A stretch of 64,000 nucleotides of DNA from Lumnitzera littorea. Lineage: Eukaryota > Streptophyta > Magnoliopsida > Myrtales > Combretaceae. The DNA lies in contig JAMXBB010000009.1 in the NCBI GenBank assembly GCA_024138015.1, positions 10,039,661 to 10,103,660 of the forward strand, written 5' to 3'. This document shows, in pieces, positions 22,831 through 34,659 of the stretch; the stretch's first letter is position 1, and each line of letters starts with the position of its first letter. The translations under genes and the position numbers were made by a program. Under the pieces are notes generated by a model. It saw only the letters and a program-made list of their open reading frames with translations. It was not told where the DNA came from and made no database searches.

Positions 22831-25410
22831 TCATATTTGGTACGTGGGATCGTACATGGAATGGGATCATGTTTCCACATTTCATTTAGTTTCTTATATT
22901 TGAATGCCATTTTTGAAGGTGGAATTGTAATTTTTTTGACTCAATGATTCGTGCTTCAGAGGGAATTTGATTTTATCTTTGAGGTCTGTCCACATTAATT
23001 ATGTTAACTAAAATTAGTTATTTAACTTTCAATTGAATTATGATATTCAACAATTAAGAGTGTTTTCAATAATTTAAATGTTTAGATAGATAATTAAAAA
23101 ATTGGTTAGATATATGTTTGGAATCTTTTGTCTTCCAAGTAATGAATATAGTATTTGCCAAATAACTCTTTCTGGGTTAAATCTTTGACAACGTCATAAA
23201 TCAAAACAATTCTAACATTTGAAGCCTTTTCGTATTAATTAAAAGCATAAAATTAATTCTATAAATGTTCCTCCCAACCAGTTAGATACTTTTATCAAGT
23301 TTTTCCAAACGAGGGTATTAGCTAATAATTGTGTAAGATAATTTCTCTTGTTCCCTTTTTTCTCTTTTTCCTCTTATAATTATTACATAAGATTGCATTT
23401 AGCATGATATTTTAGTAGAATTAGCAAATAAAATTTATCTTATAGTTCCACAATTGTTTTGGAACAACTGCTATCGAAGCTCTTATAAATATTGAAAGTA
23501 AAATCTGAATAAGGATCGTTCCATACCGTAAACTGATTCGAAACCAACAATTTGTACAGGTGTAGAGGGATCAATTTGCTGGTTCTTAGGTCAAACTAGG
23601 ACTCGTAACTGCCGCGACCATTGAATCAGCCCGCAATAGTGGGGGAATAGGCCCCGTTACCATTCTACATTTTTGGAATTGTGAACTTGCGGTTCCATGC
23701 TCCATGCTGGTTCAGTCCGATTCTTTGGTTTGTTGAAAGCATTCATGGTTGCCTTACTTCCTTAAGAGTTGTGCAAGCAGATGAGTCATGCGAATTAAGC
23801 CGTTTAAGGAAAAGAAAAAAAAAAAAAAAAGAAACGAGAGATGGGGGTTGGGGTTGAAAATTTTAATCCAAAGTGAGTTTTTTTGGTCCAACTGCGAGTT
23901 AAACTTGACATAAAAATATATAAAAAAAAAAAGAAAAAGTAACAAAGGAAAAAGTCAAAATGTTCTTCGATTTGTTTCTAAACAAATTTCTAATTAAAAC
24001 AAAGAAAATAAAATTTTCATGAGACTAACAAATTTAAGGAATAAATATTTGGGTCTTCTTGGCATATGTATATTATATATATTATATGGCCAACACGATG
24101 GAATTAATAAAACTACTTTTAATGAGATTGTCTATTTTCTCTTCTATATGCAAAACACATTTTTTTTTTTTTTGTAAAACTTTAAATGAAAAAATAAAAT
24201 TTATCTTTAATAGGTTTATTTATACCATTAAAATTTTGCATGAAAAAGAATTTAGCACGTGGGTAGATAGGCTCACTTGACCTACTGAATTATATAAATG
24301 ATTTAAATGTTGTAGGTTGGTGGATTAACTTGCTTCACCTTTTAACCCATAGTGAGGTGAGTTAGTTTTGAAATTCAAGCTTTTTTATTATGTAAAATGA
24401 GATAAGTTGATCTGTTTAACTTATTTACACAATTCTATTCATGATGTGCTATATGCTCATTCTATAAAAAAAAGCATTTGTGGCAAGTACCTTTTGGATC
24501 TTTTTCATATATGTTGCAATTAAAATTTTGTGGTTATGAAATATTATTGTAATATTTTTTTTAATAGAAGATGAAAATAACACTCCTCAAATTTGAATTA
24601 GGTGTGGATTTACCCTTGAATTTTTAGATAATACAAATTACCCTTAATTTTAGCAAATTGGCAAATAATCCCAAAACAAAAGGAAGTAACTCTCTATATT
24701 TTGATCTTAGCATAGAACATTTCTTTAAACTTATTAAAGTGTATTTTAAGGTTTTACAAATTTTGACCATAGTATTTTTTTTTAAACTAAAAAAAAAAAG
24801 AGTATTCTTTATGTTCTCAATTTATTAAAGTATTGAGATATATATAACATTTAAAAGTTTAAAAAATAAATCTATATTTAGATTTTTTCCAACAAATGTG
24901 CATATAATATAATAGCTATCGATAGATGAGAGAGTTGAATCTAATTTATCTTATTAAAAAATCGGTATTCATGTTATTAATAATATAAAATGATTTGGAC
25001 TATGAATATAGTGATTTGCAGTAGTTAGCAACATAGAAAGCACTGGAAGCTGTTTTCTACTCTTAGAAAATAGACATTGTTTTCTAGATTTCCGTTAATA
25101 TTTTTCTAAAAGGTTAACCACTAACTTTAGCCCCCCAACTCTTAGTAGAATTTCTCCAAATTAGTACGGTAATAGTTCACGTTTCTAGGGCTTTAATATG
25201 TTTATCGGAAAATTTCCAATAAAAGGTTTTCCGCCAAATAAATCCACCTTTACACGTTTAAAGGATATGATGAACTAGAAATACATTAACTGAAATTTAC
25301 TTTGACTATAGGATAGGCTATTTGTTTATCAAAAAGGCATGAGATTAAGGATACTACTGAATAGATCATTATAGGTTACCCAATCTGTTCAATGTGAAAA
25401 AAAAAAAAAT
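22831..25410. other. AT-rich spacer with no supported gene
   Basis: Contains A and T runs (for example 23812-23832, 24160-24173, 24778-24800). Short frames such as 24059-24280 and 23754-23945 are built on those runs. I see no domain, LTR end or RNA gene. Confidence 0.5.
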
Positions 25411-25425
25411 CCTATAAAGTCTGAT

Positions 25426-25551
25426 CCTATAGGGTTTTAGGATAGGTTTTGAAAAGGAGTTTAAAAACCTATAGGATTTTAGGATAGGTTTTGAAAAGGA
25501 ATTTAAAACCCTATAAGATTTTGGATCGAATTTTGAAACTTACTAAAAATC
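25426..25551 (+). repeat. 42-bp tandem repeat, three units
   Basis: Units start at 25426, 25468 and 25510: CCTATAGGGTTTTAGGATAG..., CCTATAGGATTTTAGGATAG..., CCTATAAGATTTTGGATCG.... The first two are nearly identical; the third has diverged. Related CCCTATAAGG/AATCCAATGG sequence recurs at 26080-26130 and 27840-27910, so the array may be part of a small dispersed element. Confidence 0.7.
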
Positions 25552-25559
25552 CAATGGAA

Positions 25560-26365
25560 AAATCCAAACCTGGTAAAATTAATAAATATGTGTATATATA
25601 TATATTATTAATATTTAATGGTTGACAAAAAAAAAAGAAGAAAAGGAATTTTTATATTTAATGGAGATGGATTTCATTGAACAAATAAAAAATTTCACAT
25701 GCAAATTTTCATTTGCTTTATTTCGATTATTTAGATGAAATTTCATATGTGGCATTTGAATCTAAACTCATAGGCTAAATGGAAGCATTATATAAAAAAC
25801 TATCAATATTATAATAATATACCGAATATATAGATATAGTCTTAAATTAATTCTTTTTTACATTGATAATACACATCATGTTTTAAGGCCGATTCATCAA
25901 GGATTCTTGAATGATCTGATATTATGATTGTCGATAAGATTTAATATTTATGTGAATTAACATTGATGGTCATCTTCAAGATTGCCAATCTTTCTTTTTT
26001 AATCTTGGCATAGTGAAGTGGGTTAGATTTTAAGTAGGTCTTACAAAACTCTGTAGGGGCTGGTATTAAGAAAAAGGTAAAAATCCAATAAGGTTTTGAG
26101 ATGCCCTATAAGGTAATAGGTTTGGTTTAAATTTTACAAGACTCATCTCAAACTCACCCTAATTGCATCACCACGAGAGATCAATATTAATGTTATTAAG
26201 CCACAAGGGCTTAGCAATTAGCCTACAAGTTTAAGATGTAGACACACTAGTCCAGCTCAATTTGCTTGGAAGTTTTACTAATTTAATTTAGTAATATGAT
26301 ATTCATGCATCCAAAATTGATATCTAGCTACTTTTACATATCTATTTTTCTTTATTATTGGATGT
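25560..26365. other. AT-rich spacer with CCTATAAGG-type dispersed motif
   Basis: No reading frame supported. The TATA dinucleotide stretch near 25592-25606 and poly-A stretch near 25627 are simple sequence. The block at 26040-26130 resembles the 42-bp unit region. Confidence 0.4.
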
Positions 26366-26398
26366 AATGATGATGATGCTGCTGCTGCTGCTGCTGCT
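26366..26398 (+). repeat. Microsatellite: (ATG/TGA)n followed by (GCT)7
   Basis: ATGATGATGAT is followed by seven GCT triplets (26378-26398). It lies in non-coding DNA on present evidence. Confidence 0.85.
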
Positions 26399-26509
26399 TG
26401 TTGAAATAACATCCCCATTAATTGGTTCGTTTAAGAAAAGTATTTGGTCTTTAACAATTTTCTTGGTCTTGACCATGTATTTTCTTGCTTTATATCTTAG
26501 TTTATACCA

Positions 26510-27960
26510 TGTAATTATTAGTTAGTGGACGACAGAATGCCTTACTCATCCTGATGCGCATCGTATACTCAGTCGTGAAAAAGAAGAAGCCCTTGAAATT
26601 ATAATGTATCTAATTTTAGTGGCATTGGAGGCATATTCCATTTGTTCTTCCTGCATGCGTTTGATAGAAATGACCAGTTCTTCTGTCGCAAGTTGTCTCG
26701 GAAGATTCTTTCTTATGGAATTTTCAGCTTCAATGATGTTGGAACAAATGCGACCAATACGAGGTAGTTGTTATTTGTTAAACGACTGGGGATCGGTTAA
26801 CAATTTCAACTTATAGGAAGGAATTCATGACAACGAGCTCCTTTACTGTACTTTAGGCACTCAAGTTACATCATCCATGAAGAGAAGACATAATACGCTA
26901 CTACACGAGCACGAGATATGTATATATCACACACCACCACCGGTTGACTAGAACCCTATTTTGTCGTATACGACCTCCGGCAGAAGATGAATAAGCCCGA
27001 TAAGGCGATTGACTTGGCTTGATCCCATGTTCCATCTTTTTGTTTAACCATATCTTTCTACCTATACGGTATCGGTCTAAATCTCGCAGAAATGTCAAAT
27101 CACATTCAATAATCTCCAATTATGCATGAATTTTTAGCAACTCAACATACTTGTATACACGAGTTCCACTTGCTGGCAACTCCTTTAATCCATTCTTTCC
27201 AACTGCCCCTCTCTAGGCTACCTAGTGCGTGGTGCTAAGTTGAAAGCCCCTATCATTCTACATTAATCCAAAGATATTGTTGAGCTATGTGCTCCTTTAA
27301 CACTAGTGTCACCTCTTCATCTATACGGCCTAGTTATCATGAGCCATCATGTACTCTTTTGACCTCTTAAACCCCACCTTTCCTAAGATTCTTTGTATTA
27401 AGATATTGCGCAATAGTTGAGTAAAAGTAAAATGTACATATCTTTCACATTACTAGTGCATGACTTTCTTCCATATCCAACAACATCAACGTAAATCCTC
27501 CACCATAAGGTTGACATTTGCAACAAAAGTAAGAGATTGGAGTCCGTTGTAGAAGGAACTTGTTACTGAACTTAACTTCTATTTCAATTATTAGACCTCC
27601 ACACAATGCTTTCATATAGCCATATTTTCCTATACTACAATAGTTAGAACCTTTCTATAAACCAAGAGATAAAAGTAATATGGGAGAATCTTGGCACACA
27701 TTTTACATCCCACATAGTACATATTTGCCGAGTATGTAGTCTGATTTAAACTTCACCTATTGCTCATTTGCACATAAGGTGCAATCATGCAGCTCATTAT
27801 AAGGTATTCAATCCTTCATATTGATACAAACTCTAAAGGGCTTTATAGAGTTTTTGGACATGATTTTGAACCTCATAGAATTTAGGATCAGATTTTAGGA
27901 TTAAAAAAACCCAATGGAAAATTTGATCTAGCAAAAAATGATATATTAATAGGTATATTT
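26510..27960 (-). repeat. R repeat copy 2, uninterrupted by LTR elements
   Basis: Aligns by eye with 13470-14140 (26510-27370), with 21110-21170 (27370-27450) and loosely with 21930-22090 (27610-27800), in the same order. It therefore shows what copy 1 looked like before the copia insertion. The end near 27800-27960 merges with CCTATAAGG-type sequence. Confidence 0.6.
26590..27200 (-). pseudogene. Protein-like fragment in R copy 2 (unidentified)
   Basis: The minus strand carries a 72-codon open stretch (26901-27119: MEIIECDLTFLRDLDRYRIG, then SPYRAYSSSAGGRIRQNR). Before it comes GTRVYKYVELLKIHA with a stop between. Further on, 26590-26770 reads SNIIEAENSIRKNLPRQLAT then EELVISIKRMQEEQMEYASN in one frame. 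The composition (charged, no simple repeats) looks like a real protein and differs from retroelement domains. I do not recognise the family; no function is claimed. Confidence 0.4.
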
Positions 27961-28487
27961 GCTCTTAACTTATGCACGACGCATGCATTGCATTCGTTCA
28001 ACATTGTATGACACATATAATTTTGAAATTTCATTTGTGTATGACCTTACAAGTGAAACCTTAGCCTTTCCATTGTTCATATTGTCGGAACCTCATAAAC
28101 TTGCCCTTATAGGGAGATATAAACTCCATAAAAACACGCCCTTATAAGGCCCTTGATGTTATAAGGTTAAGTTTAGGTAATAGGAGATAAAACTTGATAG
28201 AGTTTTTACAAGGTTTTAGGAGACACTAAAGTTGATAAATATTCTACATAAAGTGACTATTTCACCAAAAAACTTTCTTTTGGTTTAAAATAACTTATAT
28301 GTAGAGTTTGAACAAGTAATTGCTAAGATTCATGTAGGAACATGTACTTTAAATTTTGAAAAAAGGGTTCTAAAATATATTTACTCAAGACTTAGAGGGA
28401 GAAATGCACTGGAGCATTAGAGTAGTTTTGGGTTTTATAAAACCCTCCCATACTCACTTGGTTGTATCCTTATTTATGCATAACCAT
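27961..28487. other. Spacer before element C
   Basis: Repeated CCCTTATA(A/G)GG and AACTCCATAAAA motifs near 28100-28160 resemble the CCTATAAGG sequences seen at 25426 and 26080. The 62-codon plus-strand frame at 27959-28147 has no recognisable content. Confidence 0.4.
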
Positions 28488-29218
28488 TGATAAGAATCAA
28501 TTCCTCGAACCAATTACACACAGTCGAGCTAAAAGTCTATAAAGACTTATATGAAGAATACTAACTTGAAACCTCACTTAGGACGAGGATTCTTATCCTA
28601 ACCTTAGCCTTTCACATTGTTGCCATCCCGAGTATCAAACTCTAATAAGGATTAATGCTATTTTTGACTTGCCGAATAGATGTTCTAACTTGCCAAGCAA
28701 CCACACCTATTATTGAGCTCACACTATGATCTAAGTAGTTGTTGAACCGACTAGTGTCAAACCTCTATCCAATCTGAGCTGCCAAGATACCCAACTTAGA
28801 GAGAACTAGAGTATTCTTTAGTATCCGAGCTTTGACCTATACTAGATTAGGTTAGCTCTAACTACTAACTTTCTTCTAACCTCCGAGCTAAATCTTATAA
28901 TTGCTAAGCTGCCTTAGAATTTGTTTCAATAGAGCCAGCCATACTATAAGCCCCCAGTCACCTCTTGATACGTATCTTCTAACATAATATTCTAGAAGGA
29001 TTTCTTACTTTTTTGTACAGGATATTTTTCGTTCTTTTTACCCTTTTTATAGCATATCTTATGTATCTTTTTTGTAAACTACTCTTTTTTGTCTTTTCCA
29101 TGTATGTATTGTAACCTTAGTAAGGCTAGTATATAAACCCCCATTTACTTGTAAGTAGACGACACATTCCATTATTGAACATTACAAGTTTCCTTTCCTG
29201 AGCAACCCTAACGTTTTC
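28488..29218 (+). repeat. 5' LTR of element C, truncated
   Basis: Starts TGATAAGAATCAATTCCTCG. It matches 39580-40110 and then 60492-60690. The copy stops at ...AACGTTTTC where the 3' copy continues GCTTACCCTTCAACTC; the missing last part, the primer site and most of the leader were lost around the X1 insertion. A TATATAAA box lies at 29130-29137 (also at 60588-60596 in the 3' copy). Confidence 0.85.
29130..29137 (+). promoter_or_regulatory. LTR promoter TATA box of element C
   Basis: GTATATAAACCCCCATTTAC is conserved between the 5' LTR, the 3' LTR (near 60590) and, on the minus strand, element E's LTRs (near 44712 and 57648), all followed by an ACTTG-containing transcribed start. Confidence 0.6.
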
Positions 29219-31840
29219 AAGCAAATCATTTGGTGCAATGCATGTTTAAGCAAATACCATCGCACGGCATTGTCCGGCCCGTCATGAGATTAGAGAAATT
29301 TCACTCGCTCTATTTCTCTAATCTGCGTTGAGGAGTTGCCGTTAATGCAACAGCTCACGACTAAACTCAGCCTTGTGCAATGGAGATACCGCTCCTTCCG
29401 TGACTACCTTCGAACTATTGACTTCACTCTTGTCACGACCTCCTCACCTATTACTTAGTTCGACTAAGAATGAAGAAGGGACCTATTATGCTATCTAGTG
29501 TTATTCCTTTCGAAGGGGTCGGTATTTGGCCGGAGAATCCTAGGTTTCCCCTAATAGGTTGCTATGCAGGTTCGATTTATGTTTACAAGTCATATCTTTG
29601 TTAAGTTTAGTTTAGGGTGATTGATCACTTCATACAATACAAGCCAAAACAACATACAGAATCATAGCATCATTCATAATCAAGCACATGCACACAACTA
29701 ACTATCTAACAAGCACAACCAAGTATAATCTCAAGTCTTCAAATATAGTAACGTATTAATCTCAACTTACCTGGACTCCTCGCTCCCTCACTCGAGGTCC
29801 CACTCGCTCAAACCATCGCCGATCATATTTATAACACAAACGTGATTTCAGTTTTTCATATAACTATTATAGGTTGGTTTTATCCTATAACGCTTATTGT
29901 TATCTTTTGTTTAAGGTTTAATATACCTAATTATCTAAGTCTTAAGTCTTTTACAATTCTTCTTGAATCGTGTTAAGTTTTGTTTCAATTTTCACATCGA
30001 TTTCTAAATTAGGTTTTTAACTCAATTTTTGGTTAGAGATTTATATGTACACCTTAAGAAATCATTTTGACCTATAATGTGAAATTTATCACATTATCTT
30101 TGGATATCCTAAATATTGTTTTTAGTCTCTAACTAGTGTTCTAGTTTGTGCGGTACACTCAAATCCTAATTTAATCATCGAATTCACCCCTGTTATGAGA
30201 AAATCTTACATTTTTCATATAGTTACCCTAATTTAAGTTTCTTATCAGATTTATGGTATATTTTTATTACTATCATAATATCAATTTTTATTTTAATATT
30301 TTTTATTTATTACACTTCTAATAATTGCGTATTGTGTACTATTACTTATTATGTACATAATACACATATAATATTTCTATCACTCTAATTACCATCTCCC
30401 AACATCAATTATCATTTCAAAATGTCTAAATTCATCCTAAATAAGATTTTACACCTAATTGCCCTAATTTAAAAAATTAACTTAAAATTTACTATTTTTC
30501 CCTATTACTTATTTACTATATAATTAACCTAATAATTATATCTAACACCCTAAATGCTACAAGTATCATATTTCATTAGATTTTAACATCCTAAAACATA
30601 TAATTATTCAATAAATAAGTAATTAAACTATTTAATTACTTAATTAATCATAAATTACCCATTTTATGCCTTAGTTTAAGGCCTAAAAATTATTTAAAAA
30701 TATCAAAAATTAATTTTTTGAAAACGGGCTTCATAGCACTATTCTATATCATCTAAATAGTCTACACAAAAATTTTGGGCTCAAAACTATACTCCTAAGG
30801 TTATTTATTTTTAAATTGAAATATGTACGGTTTTACATGATTTCTTAATGACCATATATCACGGGACATATTTTCATCAAAATAATATTTTTCCTAAAAA
30901 TTAGATACTAAAATATTCTAGAATAACAAAATTCATAATTTTCTAAAAATATTTACTATTTTTACAAAATCACACAAAATCGGGTTGGAAATTGAACTTA
31001 TCAGTTTGGGTGGCTTCGGCCATTGTCGGTGGCCATGGGTGTGTCAGCCAACCTGGGCTCTGCCACCACCATGTGGTGGTGGTGGTGGCCGTCTACTCCT
31101 AGCTACCTGTTGGGTATTGGTTCCCCTCTAAGGTCCTAATTGCATAGATTTGAGAAATTTTTTTGTAATTAATTCAAACACTCACAATTTCGGCCCTCTC
31201 TATTTTTCTCACTCTCTAAACTGACCAAATGAGCTTTTGAAATTTTCTTACTATTTATCGAGCATTAGGAAAATTATTGTGTATTAATTAGACAAGACAA
31301 TTGTCTTATCTTTTCTTTTTTTTTTTTTCACTTTCTATTTGTTGCATTTTGGTTAGTTGATTTCCTTCTTTAATTTTCAAATTTCCATGCCCCACTTTTG
31401 GACTTTTCTTCATTTTTCTATATTTTTCTTGATTTTTCCTTAATTAATTATGAATTTTATTTAATTATTTAGTATTATTTTAGTACATTTCGCATATTTT
31501 AAGTAATTATACGTATTTCTACCTATATGTAAATTCATATATAGTACAAATAAATATTCCTAAATATTATTTAGGTTATTCTATGATTTTTAGTATATAT
31601 ATTATTTATCTCTAATAATTCGTTAATTATCGGAATGCATTTTACGCATTTTCAATAAATAATGAATTATCTACTTAAAATTTGAAATTTTTATATTCTT
31701 TTATTTTATTGCTTATTTTCTTAAATTCGAACTTACGGGATCATTTTTACTAATATTTCTAGCTTTATTTTATAATTTAGGCTCGATCGGATTTTTCAAC
31801 TAATCAGAACCTCGAGTGGCTAGTTATAGGGTTTATAGTG
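29219..31840 (-). repeat. X1: about 2.6 kb solo-LTR-like sequence, truncated
   Basis: Its reverse complement aligns with most of X2 (34660-37741). Examples are GACCTATTATGCTATC at 29491 against the reverse of 36988, CTACCTTCGAACTATTGACTTC near 29402 against the reverse of 37055, and the AAATATTATTTA region near 31550 against 34950. About 490 bases equivalent to X2's 37250-37741 end are missing, and its other end near 31800-31866 is blurred. It contains a GGTGGTGGTGG/ACCACC patch (31060-31090), as does X2. No coding frame. It replaces the end of C's 5' LTR and leader. Confidence 0.7.
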
Positions 31841-31895
31841 AGTAGGAGTGTTGTTTGGGTATTATGTTGTTAACGTTCTTAAAAAGTGTTATACT

Positions 31896-33297
31896 ATGTT
31901 GGATTTAAGTGTTCATGAAGTTATTGGTAACCAAGTTAGTGGAGCTCATGGTGGCTGAGGCTAAAATGATAGTAATATCCTTGGGTCAATCGATGATAAG
32001 CTTGATAAATTCACCAATTTTGTTAAAAGTTTGGTTACCATGATGTAAGCTAGTAGGTAACAATCATAGGGCTTGCCTCATCGCAACCTGCCTAAAAATG
32101 TTCTTGAGAGATAATGTGGTTAGGGTGGCTGCGTGAATCGTCCAGTTTGGCCTCACCGAGCTAAAGGAGTAGTAGACTAAGCTGCTAAATGAAGGTTGGA
32201 GTTAAAGGAGATTAAGAAGGATGATGATGAGGTAGATGTAGAGGAGTATGGAGATGTAGAGTCTAGGACGAGGATGCTAAGCTAAGCTCGTCGAGGATTT
32301 GATAATGTCAGAGTCTAGATCCTTACCTCTATTGGTAGTGGAGATGTACATGAGTATCTTGAGTAGGAAGAGAAAGTTGAGAAAGTATTTGATTATTATG
32401 GATACATTGATACAATTAAGGTTCGACTTGCTGCACTTGAATTTTCTGGATATGTTATCATGTGGTAGAAGAACTTGAATGTAGCTAGAGTAAGAGATGG
32501 AAGGAGAAGTATAAGGACGTGGAAAGAGATGAAGAGATAGTTGAAGGGTAGATTTGTAGTTGACAGTTACTTGTAAAACACATTTGCTAAGTTGTAAGAG
32601 CTTGCCAAGGAAGTTGATCTGTTGATGACTATGTCAAAGAATTTCAGATGTTGATGATCCAAACAGACATGGAAGAACTCGAAGCATGTATTGTGTCTTG
32701 GTTTATCCATGGACTTAAGTATGAGATTTGCAATATTGTGGAAGTACAAAGGTTTATACGTTAGAAGAGGCCATTAAAGTGATGTAGAGGGATGAAAAGC
32801 AGAGGAGAAATGCCTTAAGCAGACTTAAGTCGAGTTTTTCCTCAGCTCCTACTTCACATTGACCTACTCATTCTGAATCAAGGAGGCAAACCCGAGTCGA
32901 GGAAAAGTATGATTGACTTGATGATAGCTAAGTAGACCATAAGATTTGAGTAGAAGATAAGTCAACCTTGAGGACATGTAAGAAGGGATGGACATCTAGA
33001 TGTAAGATGAGTGAGGTGAAATGCTTCAAATGCTTGTGTTTTGGACATATGGTTGTTGAGTGTCTAAACCAACGTACTATGATGCTTCAAGGAGATGAAG
33101 TGGTTGATGAGAGCGAGCTAGAAGAGGAGAAGAATGTTGGAAGAGTTGTAGTAGAGGAGGAAGAAGAGACCTATATCTATGCCTACCAGGGAAGGGTGAT
33201 GATGCTTGTACTAAGATGGGTGCAAAGTTCCTTATTGAGCTCTGAAGAAGACCAAGTAGAAAATTTGTTCCACACTAAGTGTACCATTAAGGGATAA
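31896..33297 (+). pseudogene. gag of element C with CCHC knuckle, broken
   Basis: Start ATG at 31896 begins MLDLSVHEVIGNQVSG; D (59339 downward) and E (57085 downward) have the same N-terminal pattern. A gag core follows at 32340-32760 (KVEKVFDYYGY; VRLAALEFSGY; EFQMLMIQTDMEELE). The zinc knuckle CFKCLCFGHMVVEC (C-x2-C-x4-H-x4-C) lies at 33022-33063, followed by an acidic stretch. Gag packages RNA in active relatives. Many stops (for example after GAHGG) and at least one frameshift break it. The longest open part is 32968-33297. Confidence 0.8.
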
Positions 33298-34659
33298 TTA
33301 TGCACCATCATTGTGGACGGAGGGAGTTGTACCAATATGGTTGCATAGTCCCTTATATAAAGGTTAGGACTACTGACCTCTAAGTACCCTCGACTTTACA
33401 AGCTATATTGGTTACATGACAAAGGTGCTCTGTATGTCACTGAACAAGTATTTATACCGTTTAGTATTAGGAATGTGTATAGGGATGAAGTGGTATGTGA
33501 TGTCATCCCTATGAGAGCTTCACATTTGTCACTTAGATGACTTTGGTTGTTCGACTGACGTGTTATTTACAACGGATATAAAAAGACTTATGCCTCTGTC
33601 AAGGATGAAAAGAAGATTGTATTGCAACCCTTGACCCTAACTCAGGTGAATGAGTTGCATAACCAGTTTACTTGATTTAACAAGAAGAAGGCATTATTGA
33701 TGAGTCGAAGGGAGATCCGAGTTACTAAGAAGGCTAATGAGCTTATGCTTTTATTAATTAGGAGATTGTTGGAGTTAAGAAATCGGCAAGATGTGCCAGA
33801 TGAGATCCAAATATTGATTGATGAATTTTCCAACCTATTCTCAAAGAGTTGTTTAAGGGATTACCTCTGACTTGAGGCATAGAACATTGTATTGATCTAC
33901 AACTAGACATAGCCTTATCGAACTGGCTTGCCTACAGGATGAATGCTAAGCAGGTTGTTGAGTTGAAAAGGCAAGTGGATGAGCTGATAAAGCAAAGTTA
34001 TATGAGGGAGAGTATGCGTCCTTGTACTGTACTAGCTCTGCTTATCCCAAAGAGGGATGGATCGTGGTGCATGTGCATCGATAGCTAAGCTATCAACCGT
34101 ATCGGTATTAAGTACATATGTCTAATATCGAGGCTTGATGACATGTTAGATGAGTTACATGGTGCTCGAATATTTTCAAAGATTAATTTATGAATTGGCT
34201 ATTACCAAATTTGCATGAGGCCTGGTGATAAATGGAAGACTGCTTTCAAAGCTAGGCATGGTCTTTATGAGTGATTAGTTATGCAATTTGGACTTACAAA
34301 TGCGTTGAGCACATTTATGCGACTGATGAACAATGTGATGGACCACTGATCGAAACATGTGTAGTTGTGTACTTTAATGAAATATTAGTGTATAGTATTG
34401 ACCTGAATAATCATGTTCAACATCTTCGAGTTGTTTTTTGTATTCTACATGTTGAGAAGTTGTGTAGGAACTTGAAGAAGTGTATATTTTGTCAAGGAGA
34501 ACTTGTCTTTCTTGGGTATGAAGTATCTGGAGACGGAATTCGAACATATGAGGAAAAGATCGAAGCTATCTTAAAATGACCGATGTCGAAGAACGTCATT
34601 GAAGGAGGAAGTTTTCATGGCCTTGCTCCTTTTTATAGAAGATTCATTAGGAGCTTTAG
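33298..34659 (+). pseudogene. pol part 1 of element C (protease and reverse transcriptase), broken
   Basis: The protease region has IVDGGSCTNMVA near 33308 (D-G-G in place of D-T/S-G, usual in this group of plant gypsy elements). Reverse transcriptase follows: IPKRDGSWCMCIDS near 34048, FGLTNALSTFMRLMN near 34290. The catalytic box reads YFNEILVYS (about 34372) where YFDDILVYS is expected, so both metal-binding Asp are lost. GYEVSGDGIRTYEEKIEAIL closes the palm/thumb. The frame is cut at 34659 inside the ...FIRSFS segment by solo LTR X2 and resumes at 37742. Confidence 0.82.
34655..34659 (+). repeat. Target-site duplication TTTAG, left copy (X2)
   Basis: TTTAG precedes X2 and recurs at 37742-37746 directly after its CA end. 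Removing X2 and one copy restores the reading of the interrupted polymerase region. Confidence 0.7.
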
